Notes: a model not told the origin generated them from the letters alone. Shown: positions 53,869-63,313, counted from the first letter of the stretch. The stretch: DNA of 64,000 nt from Rhodocytophaga aerolata (GCF_030503435.1 NZ_JAUKPO010000018.1:1-64000); one strand, 5' to 3'. Program-made: numbers and translations.

Positions 53869-55437
53869 ATGAGTAAACCACTATTGCTATTAGAATCACC
53901 CTGGGCTGGCATCACGCTGTTATCTACCTCTAAAAACAAGGATGGAGACCTGGTAGACCTGGTGATCGAACAAATAAATACAACGGCACAAAAGCAGTTG
54001 GGCTATCTGGGCATAGCAGAAGGAAAAAAATATTCGCAGGTGTTTCCGCTCAGCCCGGAACTTCTTGCTTTATACCACACAGTACTGGACACACGAACGC
54101 CTGTAGAATATCAGCTTTGTTTACCCTTTGAGGGCAAGGATATATGGTGGCGCAACCGCTGTTTTATGTACAATAACGACTGGCTAGTAGTGATTAGTGA
54201 AAATGTGACCGCAGTAAAAAAAATGGAAGCGGATATTCAGGAGAAGAACAACTTATTGCAAGCCATGAACGAGGAACTGCAAGCAGTGAATGAGGAATTG
54301 CAAAGTGCGAATGAAGAACTGCAAGCACAAATTGAGGAGTTAAAAGCAAAAGATAAGGTTATTCTGGCCTATAAAGAGTTTGAACGCCTGCTGGAAACAC
54401 TGCCCCAGCTGGTATGGACCACCAATCCGTATATGACAGCAGGAAAAAGTATGTATATCAACCATCGGTGGTATGCGTATACTGGCCTGCCAGCTGATAA
54501 GGATTTTACTGATATTTACAGAGAATGTGTACCGGTAGCGCAACAAGAAGCTTTGCAGGAACACTGGCAACATTGTATGGCCACCCATGAAGATTTTGAA
54601 AGAGAAATCTTGCTTAGACGGCATGATGGGGAGTACCGGTGGCACATAAGCAAAGCTATTTACGCCCCAGACACCAATCATTGGGTTGGCACCTTTACAG
54701 ATATTCATGAACGAAAAAGAGCGGCCCAGGAACTTTCAGAAAAAAACAAACAACTTCTGCTGATTAATACCGATCTGGATAATTTTATTTATACCGCTTC
54801 TCATGATCTGAAATCTCCCATTGTGAACATAGAAGGATTGGTAATTGCCCTTACAAAAAGATTAACCGCTAACTATTCCCTGGATGACGAACAGAACAGA
54901 ATACTCTCTATGATTGCCGCTTCCATCAACAGATTAAAAGCTACCATCACCAACCTGACTGAAATTGCTAAAATCCAGAAAGAAGACACACCCAAAGAAA
55001 TCATCTCCGTAAGTAACCTACTCGAAGAAGTAACAACTGACTTAGCCAAACTTATGGAAGATAAGCAGGTAGTGTTGCACAAAAAACTGGCGGCAGATAA
55101 AATTGCGCTAGCCCCTAAAAATATGCGCTCTATCATCTATAACCTGCTATCGAATGCCATCAAGTACCACTCTCCAGAAAGGCAGCCTGTAGTAGTTATT
55201 GAAACCAGAAGGGAGGAAAATTTTATGTTGATGAGTGTAACAGATAATGGCATTGGTATGGCGCCACAGCACGTAAAGAAACTCTTCACAATGTTCAAAC
55301 GCTTTCACACGCACGTAGAAGGCACCGGGATAGGACTATATATTGTTAAAAGAATTGTAGAAAATGCCGGAGGTAAAATAGAGGTAGAAAGCACCCTGGA
55401 TGTAGGCACTAAATTTATAGTGTATCTACCTTATTAA
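53869..55437 (+). CDS. PAS-domain sensor histidine kinase with coiled coil
   Basis: A 522-residue soluble kinase. An N-terminal PAS-like domain (about 10-115) leads into a regular glutamate/leucine coiled coil (about 125-165, repeating NEELQ), then a second PAS (about 165-285, with RHDGEYRWHISK). H312 lies in TASHDLKSP and the C-terminal HATPase has NLLSNAIKYHS, DNGIGM and GTGIGLYIV. The coil resembles signal-transmitting linkers of CheB/CheR-associated kinases. The lone receiver protein at 55834 is the only nearby candidate partner. Confidence 0.9.
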   Translation: MSKPLLLLESPWAGITLLSTSKNKDGDLVDLVIEQINTTAQKQLGYLGIAEGKKYSQVFPLSPELLALYHTVLDTRTPVEYQLCLPFEGKDIWWRNRCFMYNNDWLVVISENVTAVKKMEADIQEKNNLLQAMNEELQAVNEELQSANEELQAQIEELKAKDKVILAYKEFERLLETLPQLVWTTNPYMTAGKSMYINHRWYAYTGLPADKDFTDIYRECVPVAQQEALQEHWQHCMATHEDFEREILLRRHDGEYRWHISKAIYAPDTNHWVGTFTDIHERKRAAQELSEKNKQLLLINTDLDNFIYTASHDLKSPIVNIEGLVIALTKRLTANYSLDDEQNRILSMIAASINRLKATITNLTEIAKIQKEDTPKEIISVSNLLEEVTTDLAKLMEDKQVVLHKKLAADKIALAPKNMRSIIYNLLSNAIKYHSPERQPVVVIETRREENFMLMSVTDNGIGMAPQHVKKLFTMFKRFHTHVEGTGIGLYIVKRIVENAGGKIEVESTLDVGTKFIVYLPY

Positions 55438-55833
55438 GAGTACAAGCAAGCCAGAGTTACGCGGCTTTACTTATCTGGAAAGATACTTCCAATAAATGCA
55501 TTTTCCAGGGCATATTGAGTCATAAAACCTGCGGCCAATAGCTGCAAAATCTTTTGTTCTTCTGGAAGAACGAGAAAGAATTACTTGGCCATTTGTGTTT
55601 CAGCCCTGCTATAACTGTTAGCAAAATGATATTTCTGTAAAAACAACTGATTAGTAGGTTATTACCGATAATAAGGGTATATTCACATAAATAGCTGCTT
55701 ACGGCTTGCTTTGTCTAACGTCAGTTACTCTTTGCCTCAATACGCAAACTTTTCTGTTTTTAGCCTCACTCCGGATTTGTTTTTCTGCTGCTGAATACCG
55801 TTTATTTTTATCATACTTCTTACCTTCCTTTTT
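55438..55833. other. Intergenic region, 396 bp
   Basis: Between the PAS kinase and the receiver gene. A 37-codon open stretch on the minus strand (55467-55580, with LPEEQKILQLLAAGFMTQYA) looks protein-like but has no start. Nothing else recognised. Confidence 0.35.
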
Positions 55834-56223
55834 ATGTTATCCAGATTTATTTACGTAATTGAAACAAATGCCATCGACCGCTACATGACAAGTGCATGCC
55901 TGATCGACACCTTCCCCTTGTGCAGGATTTTCCCTTTCAACACCGTTGATAGTGCCATTCATTCCCTGCAGCATGCCAGCGAATATCCATCACTTATTTT
56001 AGTAGATCAATACATGCCAGATAAAGACGGATGGGATTTTCTGGAGGAGTATATTTCATTAGATACCTACGTATTGGATAAATGCAAAGTAGTTATGCTT
56101 TCCTCTACGTCTAATCCTTTTGATGCTGTAAGAGCGAAAAAGTATGAATGTGTGGTAGACTTTATCAAAAAACCGGTAACCGACAGTTTTGTGGCGAACC
56201 ATGTAAAAGCACATTTAAACTAA
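55834..56223 (+). CDS. Single-domain response regulator with altered acidic pocket
   Basis: A 129-residue receiver domain alone. The phosphoacceptor D58 (ILVDQYMPDKDG), the Ser/Thr after strand 4 (VVMLSSTSN) and the conserved Lys (DFIKKPV) are all present. The two acids that bind Mg2+ near the N-terminus are reduced to E10-T11-N12 (YVIETNAIDR in place of the usual IDDD). So phosphorylation may be slower or need another metal site. It follows the PAS kinase at 53869 by 396 bases and may be its partner. Confidence 0.85.
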   Translation: MLSRFIYVIETNAIDRYMTSACLIDTFPLCRIFPFNTVDSAIHSLQHASEYPSLILVDQYMPDKDGWDFLEEYISLDTYVLDKCKVVMLSSTSNPFDAVRAKKYECVVDFIKKPVTDSFVANHVKAHLN

Positions 56224-56429
56224 AAGAACGTTGCCTGCAAACAAGGTATACTAGAGCCTGTATTATTTCACTACCCTGGAGCTATGGGAAGTCCACGATA
56301 CAAATCTCTAAGGACATGGGTATGACTGCTTTTTTATAGGAATCTCCATAAGGGAAGTTACCAGCTGAATGTTTTAGCCCTGGCATATGTTACCAACGGA
56401 TACAAACCACTGCTTCTAACATTTATCCT

Positions 56430-57299
56430 ATGCGGATTGCTATCCATCATCACACCCATTACGAATATGACCGCCCGGTGCTCCTTTCTACCCATTTTCT
56501 CCGGCTTAAGCCTGCTGCTCATACACGTACACCTATTGAATCGTATACGCTTCAAATTCATCCGCAAACCTACCTTATCCACTGGCAGCAAGATCCGTTT
56601 GGTAATTTTGTATCCCGCATAGATTTTGAAGAGTTCATGAAAGAAGTGTCTATCGAAGTGGCTATTGTTGCAGATATCAGCCGCATAAATCCGTTTGATT
56701 TTTTTATAGATGCATATGCCCAGTATTTTCCTTTTCAGTATGAGGCTCAGTTAAAAAAAGACCTTGGTCCATATCTGGAAATTTCGGAAAATGGCACGCA
56801 GTTACAGCAATGGATAGCTGCTATAGACTATTCCCAAAAGGGGATTATTGACTTCCTGGTTATGCTCAATGAGAAGGTGTTTAAGCAAATTAGCTATACT
56901 GTCCGGATGGAACCAGGGGTGCAAACCTGCGAACAAACCCTTCACTATGCATCCGGCTCCTGCCGCGACTCTGCCTGGCTGCTTGTGCAACTACTCAGGC
57001 ACATCGGGCTAGCAGCACGTTTTGTATCAGGCTATCTGGTGCAACTGGCAGAGACTGCCCCACATGGCCACTCATTAACAGGCACCGAAGAAGATTTTGC
57101 TGCGTTGCATGCCTGGGCGGAAGTTTATATTCCTGGTGCTGGCTGGATCGGCCTGGATGCTACCTCGGGCTTAGTTGCCGGGGAAGGACATATACCTCTC
57201 GCCTGCACACCCGAACCGGCAGGGGCTGCTCCTATTACCGGTACAGCAGAAAAGGCCGAAACCCGCTTCACCTATGCTACCACCCTGGTTCGTTTATGA
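56430..57299 (+). CDS. Transglutaminase-like protein, short form
   Basis: A 289-residue protein. The N-terminal Bact_transglu_N beta domain (IAIHHHTHYEYDRPVLLSTH to about 90) is followed by the transglutaminase core with C178 (SGSCRDSAW), H227 (LHAWAEVYIPGAGW) and D243 (LDATSG), a complete catalytic triad. In many bacteria a segment resembling the end of this gene (TPEPAGAAPITGTAEKAET) is followed by a large DUF2126 domain; here it stops shortly after, at a TGA. It may be the independent short type or a truncated long form. Probably cytoplasmic. Confidence 0.85.
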   Translation: MRIAIHHHTHYEYDRPVLLSTHFLRLKPAAHTRTPIESYTLQIHPQTYLIHWQQDPFGNFVSRIDFEEFMKEVSIEVAIVADISRINPFDFFIDAYAQYFPFQYEAQLKKDLGPYLEISENGTQLQQWIAAIDYSQKGIIDFLVMLNEKVFKQISYTVRMEPGVQTCEQTLHYASGSCRDSAWLLVQLLRHIGLAARFVSGYLVQLAETAPHGHSLTGTEEDFAALHAWAEVYIPGAGWIGLDATSGLVAGEGHIPLACTPEPAGAAPITGTAEKAETRFTYATTLVRL

Positions 57300-57484
57300 T
57301 TGGCTGGATTCCACTTGGTAGTTTATGGCTGAGTCTATATTCATAGTCTATCAGTAAAGAATGGTACTTTTATCTATAGTCATTCTGTTGAAATAAAACC
57401 ATCTTCCGGTAGAATTCAGCAAGGGGGCATTTATCAAAAAGGTTCTGTGGACACGGCAAGCAAGGCCTGTTTTTTTGTGAGTAT

Positions 57485-58387
57485 TTATATCTTCTCAAAT
57501 ACAAACCGGAAGTGGTCCATTGTTTCTCTTTCAAAACAAACTTTATTGGGACTTACCTTAAACACGGCTACCTGGTGCCGGAACTCTTTATCTGTCAGGA
57601 ACCTGGGAATTAAGCAGGCATAGTAATAATATTTTTTTAGATGAAACTGCCTGAATTTTCTTCTCCAGCGTTTAATGGTTTCAATATAATCCAGCCGGCC
57701 GCTGCTTTTGGAAATGAGTTTAAAAAAGGGGCTGGCATTTTTAATAACCTGCCCATCGCCGTAAGGCAACCAGGAACCAGGAAATTCTTTTATCATTAAC
57801 GCCAGTACATACGAGTCTGAATTTTTACCGGCATCGACACTGATTTTCTCTAAAGGCAGCATATTTTTACTGAATACCATGGTCTGCATATAAAACCGTC
57901 CCCCAACCGGAAGCAGGTTACTTACAGACTGGAAAAAGTTGGTGTATATTTCATCTTGTTTACCTTGCTTATATTCTTCTACCGAACAAAAGTGTTCCAG
58001 TCCACCAATGCAGGTAACTGCATCAAACTCACCGAATGTTTCAGGGCTAATATACCGGCAGTCCATCACATGCACATCCAGGCCATTTTTTTTACAAGCG
58101 GCGGCTTGTCCGGTAGATAACGTTACGCCAGTACCAGTGGCTTTAAGCTTTCTGACATAGTTAAGAAAAGGTCCCCACCCACAAGCCATATCCAGTACTT
58201 TACTTCCCCGGTGAATATTTAATGATTCGGCAATAAATTGATGTTTGCGCAACTGGGCTTTTTCTAAACTCATTGAAAAATCGCCCTTAAAAAAGGCACC
58301 GCTATAGTCTCCCATTTCGCCAATAGATAAGCGGAATATTTGATCAATGGTGGTATAGGTAAAATCTAGGTCTGGTTTTGTAGCCAT
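57485..58387 (-). CDS. CFA-synthase-like SAM methyltransferase
   Basis: A 300-residue methyltransferase of the cyclopropane-fatty-acid synthase type: IGEMGDYSGAFFKGDFSMSL near the start, motif I VLDMACGWGPFL near 63, VTLSTGQ, AVTCIGGLEHF and the C-terminal FEIRMxxFR-like region. The usual bicarbonate-binding Cys/His/Glu set is not obvious beyond GGLEHF. It likely acts on a lipid or other hydrophobic acceptor. It is the last gene on this strand before the unknown 219-aa gene, with 91 bases between them. Confidence 0.82.
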   Translation of the reverse strand: MATKPDLDFTYTTIDQIFRLSIGEMGDYSGAFFKGDFSMSLEKAQLRKHQFIAESLNIHRGSKVLDMACGWGPFLNYVRKLKATGTGVTLSTGQAAACKKNGLDVHVMDCRYISPETFGEFDAVTCIGGLEHFCSVEEYKQGKQDEIYTNFFQSVSNLLPVGGRFYMQTMVFSKNMLPLEKISVDAGKNSDSYVLALMIKEFPGSWLPYGDGQVIKNASPFFKLISKSSGRLDYIETIKRWRRKFRQFHLKKYYYYACLIPRFLTDKEFRHQVAVFKVSPNKVCFERETMDHFRFVFEKI

Positions 58388-58478
58388 ATGAAAAGGGGGA
58401 GTTTCTCAAAAAAAAGTGTTAATAGTCCGCAAACAAAGGATGCGATGAATGCACGGATGCGTAGCTAGCTTCGCAGAA

Positions 58479-59138
58479 CTATACTTTGCATTTTTGCTCG
58501 TATAGTTTGGGAATCCAGTACGCTACAATCTGGTGTGTGTTGAAATAGGTAATGCCGGCTGAATAACTTAGTTCAAACCATACATCGTTTTCCCTGTTCT
58601 GCTGATCAAAACTAAAATTTGATTTTTCAACATCATTAAAGGTAAATTTTACTTTATAAGGAAAAGGCGTGCTGGCATTTTCGGCTAGTTGCACAAACAA
58701 TAAGTTTTTGTAAGCAGGACAAGATATAATCAGTTCAGAAGCTACGTGGTAGAACTTCAATACTGCATAATTCTTATTTATCATGTCAATTTTTTGCTGA
58801 AAATGCATGGCTAATTCGAAAAAAGCCTGGGCATAGGCATCATACGTTGTACCCTGCAGCTCATTTTTCACCGAAGTATGCTGCTTAATAATCGACGTTA
58901 TTTGTGCTGACACTATTTTCATATCGTCGGCATCCTCTTGTTGGATAGCTTTATATAACGATTGCGCCAGGGTGGATGGAATGACAGGCAATTTCAGGAT
59001 TACTTCGTAAAGCCTGCTGGCTTGTTCTACCGGATGGTTGGCAGCCAGCATTAGCCTTTGGGTTTGCAAAGCTAACTTCTCTTGCATGAGTAACTTACCA
59101 GTAAGCAGCGCATGCACGCTTTTGAATTTTTTGGGCAT
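58479..59138 (-). CDS. Hypothetical protein, 219 aa
   Basis: No family recognised. The first half is helical (KFKSVHALLTGKLLMQEKLAL; a second helix near ASRLYEVILKLPVIP); the second half is beta-rich with an aromatic end (NDVWFELSYSAGITYFNTHQ). No signal peptide, so cytoplasmic. It is upstream of the methyltransferase on the same strand with 91 bases between and could be cotranscribed. A four-helix start with a beta tail resembles small regulatory proteins, but this is only a shape argument. Confidence 0.6.
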   Translation of the reverse strand: MPKKFKSVHALLTGKLLMQEKLALQTQRLMLAANHPVEQASRLYEVILKLPVIPSTLAQSLYKAIQQEDADDMKIVSAQITSIIKQHTSVKNELQGTTYDAYAQAFFELAMHFQQKIDMINKNYAVLKFYHVASELIISCPAYKNLLFVQLAENASTPFPYKVKFTFNDVEKSNFSFDQQNRENDVWFELSYSAGITYFNTHQIVAYWIPKLYEQKCKV

Positions 59139-59301
59139 CTCAGTTTATTTCTAAAGTAGTAACCTGTTCCGGATTATCCGGCAGGCGTTTGGTAAACTAA
59201 GGTAGCCAGGCTGGAAGCAGCGCTAAGAAGCAGGAATGTTCACAGGCAACCCAGCAAACAGATGGGCAGAAGTGAGTGGCTATTACCCGGCTGTCTGCTT
59301 C

Positions 59302-59565
59302 TCAGACCATCTTACGGATAGCAGACATATGTTTTGCTTTACCTACGGTGAGAGGCTTATTATTCAGCCGAAAGTTATTCAAACCACCAATAGCTTGCAA
59401 TGCTTCCGTTTCATTGGGCATTGAAACATACCCAAATCCACTGGAAATGCCTGTATGCGGATTTTTCTGGATTCTTAACGAATGTATTTCTCCGTAAGCG
59501 CCAAAAAGCTCCAATAGCTCCTTTTCCGTTACCTTTGTATCAAAATTACCTATATGAATATCCAT
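59302..59565 (-). CDS. RNA-recognition-motif protein
   Basis: An 87-residue single RRM. RNP2 is MDIHIGNFD at the start and RNP1 is SGFGYVSM near 42-49, preceded by LFGAYGEIHSLRI, with a conserved ALQAIGGLNNFRLNNKPL at the end. Such small RRM proteins are common in Bacteroidota and cyanobacteria and bind single-stranded RNA, perhaps in cold or stress conditions. A basic KAKHMSAIRKM tail is present. It is monocistronic. Confidence 0.92.
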   Translation of the reverse strand: MDIHIGNFDTKVTEKELLELFGAYGEIHSLRIQKNPHTGISSGFGYVSMPNETEALQAIGGLNNFRLNNKPLTVGKAKHMSAIRKMV

Positions 59566-59857
59566 AACTCCAACATATTATCCCTGCAGGTTCAATCTTT
59601 TACTGATCAATGGACAACAAAGCGCTGGAATGTAGAAGGGGGTTACAAAGCAGATGCGTGTTTATACACAGTAGTCCTTGCTTTAAAGCTACACATTATA
59701 AACACGTAAAGCTACGCTTACCCCCTTTTTATTTCTTACCATTGCCCGGCACGGGCTGTTGCTGTTACAGTATTTCTATGCAGCAGCTCTGGCAATTTCT
59801 CGTATACGCCTGAAAAAGGTATGCATAAGTAGCCACTGAAGTTCCGGCTACACCCGC

Positions 59858-60466
59858 TTATTTCTTTACAATCTGGGCTTCTCTGAGCATCTGCCTGAAA
59901 GGTTTTCCTTTTACCCGTTTGGCCTCTTTTAAGCCCAAGGCCGTTTTTACTTCTTCAAAGTTTTCATAATTGATGGAAGCTTTCCGCCCATTCGGCGAAT
60001 CATCGGCAGGTACAATTACAATCCGGGCAACCACATCTGTAAACTCAGTCTGGGCATCCAAAGGGTAAGATGCTTCCAGGAAAATCCGGACATCTTCTGC
60101 GGAAAAATCAAAATTCATATTCAGGATGCCTTTCGAATTAAACTCAGTCACCGGCATCATCCGCCAGACATCTAAAGGCTCATTATCTGTTTCTATCTGA
60201 TCCCATAACACATATACCAGGGCTACATCTTCCAAGTAAATTTCATCTTCCTCCGGAAAAGTATAAATCATTTCCCACTTATTCTCTACATTCAAATCAA
60301 ACACCCGTTCATACATCAGTGCTACGGTTTGAGGGCCGGCCGGTCCACGGGGTCCGGTAGGTCCTGGCGCACCTGCAGGCCCAGGCAGGCCAGGCTCTCC
60401 TTTGCAACTCCATAAGATACCGGCCAGTAAGATCCATACAAATAATTTTAAGGAATATTTTTTCAT
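59858..60466 (-). CDS. Collagen-like lipoprotein
   Basis: A 202-residue lipoprotein. Signal peptide with lipobox LWSC (lipidated Cys near 21), then seven Gly-X-Y triplets (GEPGLPGPAGAPGPTGPRG, residues 23-43) rich in proline, as in short bacterial collagen-like stretches, then a globular beta-rich region with several acidic strands (YTFPEEDEIYLEDVALVYVL) and a basic C-terminus (KRVKGKPF). The triplets probably act as a short trimerising stem. Surface or periplasmic. Similar lipoproteins of this phylum are of unknown function. A -7 box candidate is at 60527. Confidence 0.88.
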   Translation of the reverse strand: MKKYSLKLFVWILLAGILWSCKGEPGLPGPAGAPGPTGPRGPAGPQTVALMYERVFDLNVENKWEMIYTFPEEDEIYLEDVALVYVLWDQIETDNEPLDVWRMMPVTEFNSKGILNMNFDFSAEDVRIFLEASYPLDAQTEFTDVVARIVIVPADDSPNGRKASINYENFEEVKTALGLKEAKRVKGKPFRQMLREAQIVKK

Positions 60467-60526
60467 AGAGTATCAAGCTTTTTGAGTGATAAGTTAGTTT
60501 ATCATAAGCCATATCAAAGAGAGAGC

Positions 60527-60534
60527 CAAAAGTA
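60527..60534 (-). promoter_or_regulatory. Candidate -7 box for the collagen-like gene
   Basis: TACTTTTG on the minus strand, matching TAnnTTTG, about 60 bases upstream of the lipoprotein's ATG. No good TTG was seen at the -33 distance. Confidence 0.35.
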
Positions 60535-60579
60535 ACAGGATAGCCTTACTCGGATGATTTTAAGTAAGTTTTTGCACCA

Positions 60580-60610
60580 TTGAATGCGCATGGAAATATG
60601 TTTATCTTTG
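60580..60610 (+). promoter_or_regulatory. Promoter candidate abutting the NarL-type kinase
   Basis: A TTG at 60580-60582 and TATCTTTG at 60603-60610 fit the -33/-7 pattern with 20 bases between. The -7 box ends only four bases before the GTG start at 60615, so the transcript would begin at or next to the start codon. Confidence 0.5.
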
Positions 60611-60614
60611 TTGA

Positions 60615-62471
60615 GTGAAGAATCTTTCCATTTTTCAAAAACTTCTGTTTTCCCATCTTTTTATCGGAATATGCACTTTGCTGCTGGTAGCTTATTTGTT
60701 CTACCACTCTTCCAAGGATGCATTGATCGAACGTACCGTAGCCCAACTGTCTTCCATCAATCATCTAAAAAAAATCTATATAGAAGATTATTTTGAAGGA
60801 ATGCAGCAGAGCACCCAATTGCTGGCTCGCAATTCGCCTCTGTTAGAACTAACGGTGGCCCCTCAAGCTTCCAGAGATACGGCTGCAACCAACCGGATGT
60901 TCTCTTTGCTTCAGCAGGAATTTGCCTACCAGGATTTGATTTTACTCGATACCAGCCTTCATCTGTTGTATCAGCAGACACAGTCATTTCAGTTTCCTGC
61001 TGATACTTCAGCCAAGTTTACAGAAATACGCCAATTAGTAACCAATACCCTGGCTAACTCGCATCCTGGCGAGATACTGGTAGATGGAGAATACTTACTG
61101 TTTACCTCTGCCCCGGTTAAAAATGCATCTGGGCAAACAACAGGTATCCTGTTAATGAGGCTTCCGGATGGGCCTATGGAATACGTCTTGCACCTTAGGG
61201 ATGGTATCGGACAAACCGGTGAATCGTATGTGGTAGGGGCAGACTTTCGCATGCGTTCCCACTCCAGATTCTTTCCAGAGGCCGCTCCCCATGACATGGA
61301 AGTACGTACATTGGCTACCCAGAATGCATTCACCAATCAGACGACAGACCATATTCTGGCAGATTACCGCGGTGTTCCAGTGCTGAGTGCCTACCAGCCG
61401 TTACAGATCCCTGGATTACCTTGGGTTATTATTTCGGAAATTGACCTGGAAGAAGCCATGCAGCCGGTTTTTCGGATGCGTACCATTATGGTTGGCATTG
61501 GCCTTGGCGTATGCGTTGTTATTGCCCTGCTTACCTGGTTTGTTTCTGTACCTTTATCTGCGCGTATCCGCGAACTTAGGCAGGTAGTCTTACAGCTTTC
61601 CAGAGGGATATGGCCCAAGGAACCCTTAATAATTACCAGTAAGGACGAAATTGGCCAGATGAAAGGCGCCATGAATCAGCTGATTCTTGGCCTGCAACGT
61701 ACGGCTGCTTTTGCCAGCGAAATAGGAAACGGGCAGTTAGCCTCAACTTATGAACCCTTAAGCAACGAAGACTACATGGGGAATGCGCTGCTACAGATGC
61801 GCGAAAAGCTGCAAAGCAGTCAGCAAAGAGAGTTAATTTTAAACCGGCAACGTACATCGGCCTTACTGGAAGGAGAAGAAAACGAACGGCGCCGCATTTC
61901 CAGAGAGTTACATGATGGAATCGGGCAACTGCTCACAGCCATACAATTCAAACTCAACACGCTTGATGGCCAGGAGAAAGTACGCAGTGAAATCAAAGCT
62001 ATTCTGGAGGAAACCATTGTGGAGGTACGGCGTATTTCACACAACCTTATGCCCAGCGTGCTGCAGGATTTTGGATTAGAGGCAGCCTTGAAATCTTTAT
62101 GCACCCGCACCGCCCAAGCTTCTAGACTGAAGGTGAATTTTAGTTTTGATACCCATCCTGATTCACCCCCCCTTTCCCAGGAAGTCAGTATTAGCCTCTA
62201 CCGGATTACCCAGGAAAGTATTCATAATGCAGTAAAATATGCCCAGGCCACCCAACTTGATATTATCGTAGATTGCGAACCGGATCAGGTACAATTGCGG
62301 ATTCGCGACAACGGAATTGGCTTTGACTGGGAAGCCTATCAACAACGCACGACACATGAAACACACGGAATCGGAAATATGCGTGAACGCACCTATTTGC
62401 TGGGAGGTACTTTTGGGTTAAACACCCGAGCAGGCGCTGGAACAACCATTACCGTATCAGTACCGCAGTAG
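60615..62471 (+). CDS. Sensor histidine kinase of the NarX/DegS type
   Basis: A 618-residue membrane kinase from a GTG at 60615; a TGA sits directly upstream in frame, and no ATG occurs before the first membrane segment. Order: membrane segment (about 10-30), an extracytoplasmic Cache-like sensor of about 250 residues, a second segment (about 290-315), a HAMP region, a coiled coil, HisKA_3 with H433 (RRRISRELHDGIGQLL), and a C-terminal HATPase (AVKYAQATQ, DNGIGF, GIGNMRER). It is followed by its NarL-type regulator after 64 bases. The start may be leaderless (see promoter entry). Confidence 0.93.
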   Translation: MKNLSIFQKLLFSHLFIGICTLLLVAYLFYHSSKDALIERTVAQLSSINHLKKIYIEDYFEGMQQSTQLLARNSPLLELTVAPQASRDTAATNRMFSLLQQEFAYQDLILLDTSLHLLYQQTQSFQFPADTSAKFTEIRQLVTNTLANSHPGEILVDGEYLLFTSAPVKNASGQTTGILLMRLPDGPMEYVLHLRDGIGQTGESYVVGADFRMRSHSRFFPEAAPHDMEVRTLATQNAFTNQTTDHILADYRGVPVLSAYQPLQIPGLPWVIISEIDLEEAMQPVFRMRTIMVGIGLGVCVVIALLTWFVSVPLSARIRELRQVVLQLSRGIWPKEPLIITSKDEIGQMKGAMNQLILGLQRTAAFASEIGNGQLASTYEPLSNEDYMGNALLQMREKLQSSQQRELILNRQRTSALLEGEENERRRISRELHDGIGQLLTAIQFKLNTLDGQEKVRSEIKAILEETIVEVRRISHNLMPSVLQDFGLEAALKSLCTRTAQASRLKVNFSFDTHPDSPPLSQEVSISLYRITQESIHNAVKYAQATQLDIIVDCEPDQVQLRIRDNGIGFDWEAYQQRTTHETHGIGNMRERTYLLGGTFGLNTRAGAGTTITVSVPQ

Positions 62472-62535
62472 CAATACCAATTACTTTGATTATAGGTTTA
62501 TAACTCACTATTTATTACTACTTAGTCCTCCACCT

Positions 62536-63174
62536 ATGACAGAAAACCCGATACGTATCATTATCGCCGATGACCATCCGCTGGTGAGAGATGGCCTGAA
62601 AACAGTACTCCATAAAATACCAGACTTTCAGGTAATAGCCGAAGCAGAAGACGGCCTGCAATTAATGAAGCTCATCGATCAACTTCACCCAACCCTGGCG
62701 CTTGTAGATATTTCTATGCCGCATCTCAATGGATTAGAGGCATTGAAAAAGCTTAGCGGGTTGTATCCCAACCTTAAATTAATTGTGCTGACCATGCACG
62801 AAGAGCCTGAATACATTTTAAAGAGTATGAACAGCGGAGCCCATGCTTATTTATTAAAAAATGTGGAGCCTCAGGAATTACAAAAAGCCATTATGACAGT
62901 GGTAAATGGAGGCAAATACTATACGCAAACCGTAGCGGGAATTATCATGGACAGCCTTTCTAAAACCGAGCCTGAGCAAGAAGCCCTCACTCCCCGGGAA
63001 CTGGAAGTGCTCAAGCTGATATGCCACGGCATGAGCAACAATCAGATTGCCAGTGAACTGTTCATCAGCATCCGCACTGTGGAAAAGCACCGGGTGAATG
63101 TGCTCAAGAAAATGCAGGCCGTCAATACAGCCGATCTGGTTAGGAAAGCGATAGATAAGGGACTACTAGAGTAG
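62536..63174 (+). CDS. NarL/LuxR-type response regulator
   Basis: A 212-residue regulator. The receiver has D12/D13, phosphoacceptor D58 (LALVDISMPHLNG) and a conserved Lys in AYLLKNVE. The C-terminal LuxR helix-turn-helix (LTPRELEVLKLICHGMSNNQ, then IRTVEKHRVNVLKKM) binds DNA. It is cotranscribed with the HisKA_3 kinase, a standard NarX/NarL-type pair. Confidence 0.95.
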   Translation: MTENPIRIIIADDHPLVRDGLKTVLHKIPDFQVIAEAEDGLQLMKLIDQLHPTLALVDISMPHLNGLEALKKLSGLYPNLKLIVLTMHEEPEYILKSMNSGAHAYLLKNVEPQELQKAIMTVVNGGKYYTQTVAGIIMDSLSKTEPEQEALTPRELEVLKLICHGMSNNQIASELFISIRTVEKHRVNVLKKMQAVNTADLVRKAIDKGLLE

Positions 63175-63268
63175 GCATATATAGGTAGAAATACCCATAG
63201 ACGTATACGTAGAAACCTCCATAAAAAAATACAAAAATATCGGTATTTACATTGGTATTTAGAGTAAG

Positions 63269-63276
63269 TATCTTTG
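63269..63276 (+). promoter_or_regulatory. Candidate -7 box for the NYKHP protein gene
   Basis: TATCTTTG, an exact TAnnTTTG, 37 bases before the ATG at 63314. The -33 region upstream is AT-rich (TTTACATTGG) but not ideal. Confidence 0.5.
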
Positions 63277-63313
63277 CATAGTTCAATTATGTAAAATACA
63301 AACCCGATATATC

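Noticed and set aside
55467-55580. Short protein-like frame on the minus strand
   Set aside because: Only 37 codons with no start; a length expected by chance.
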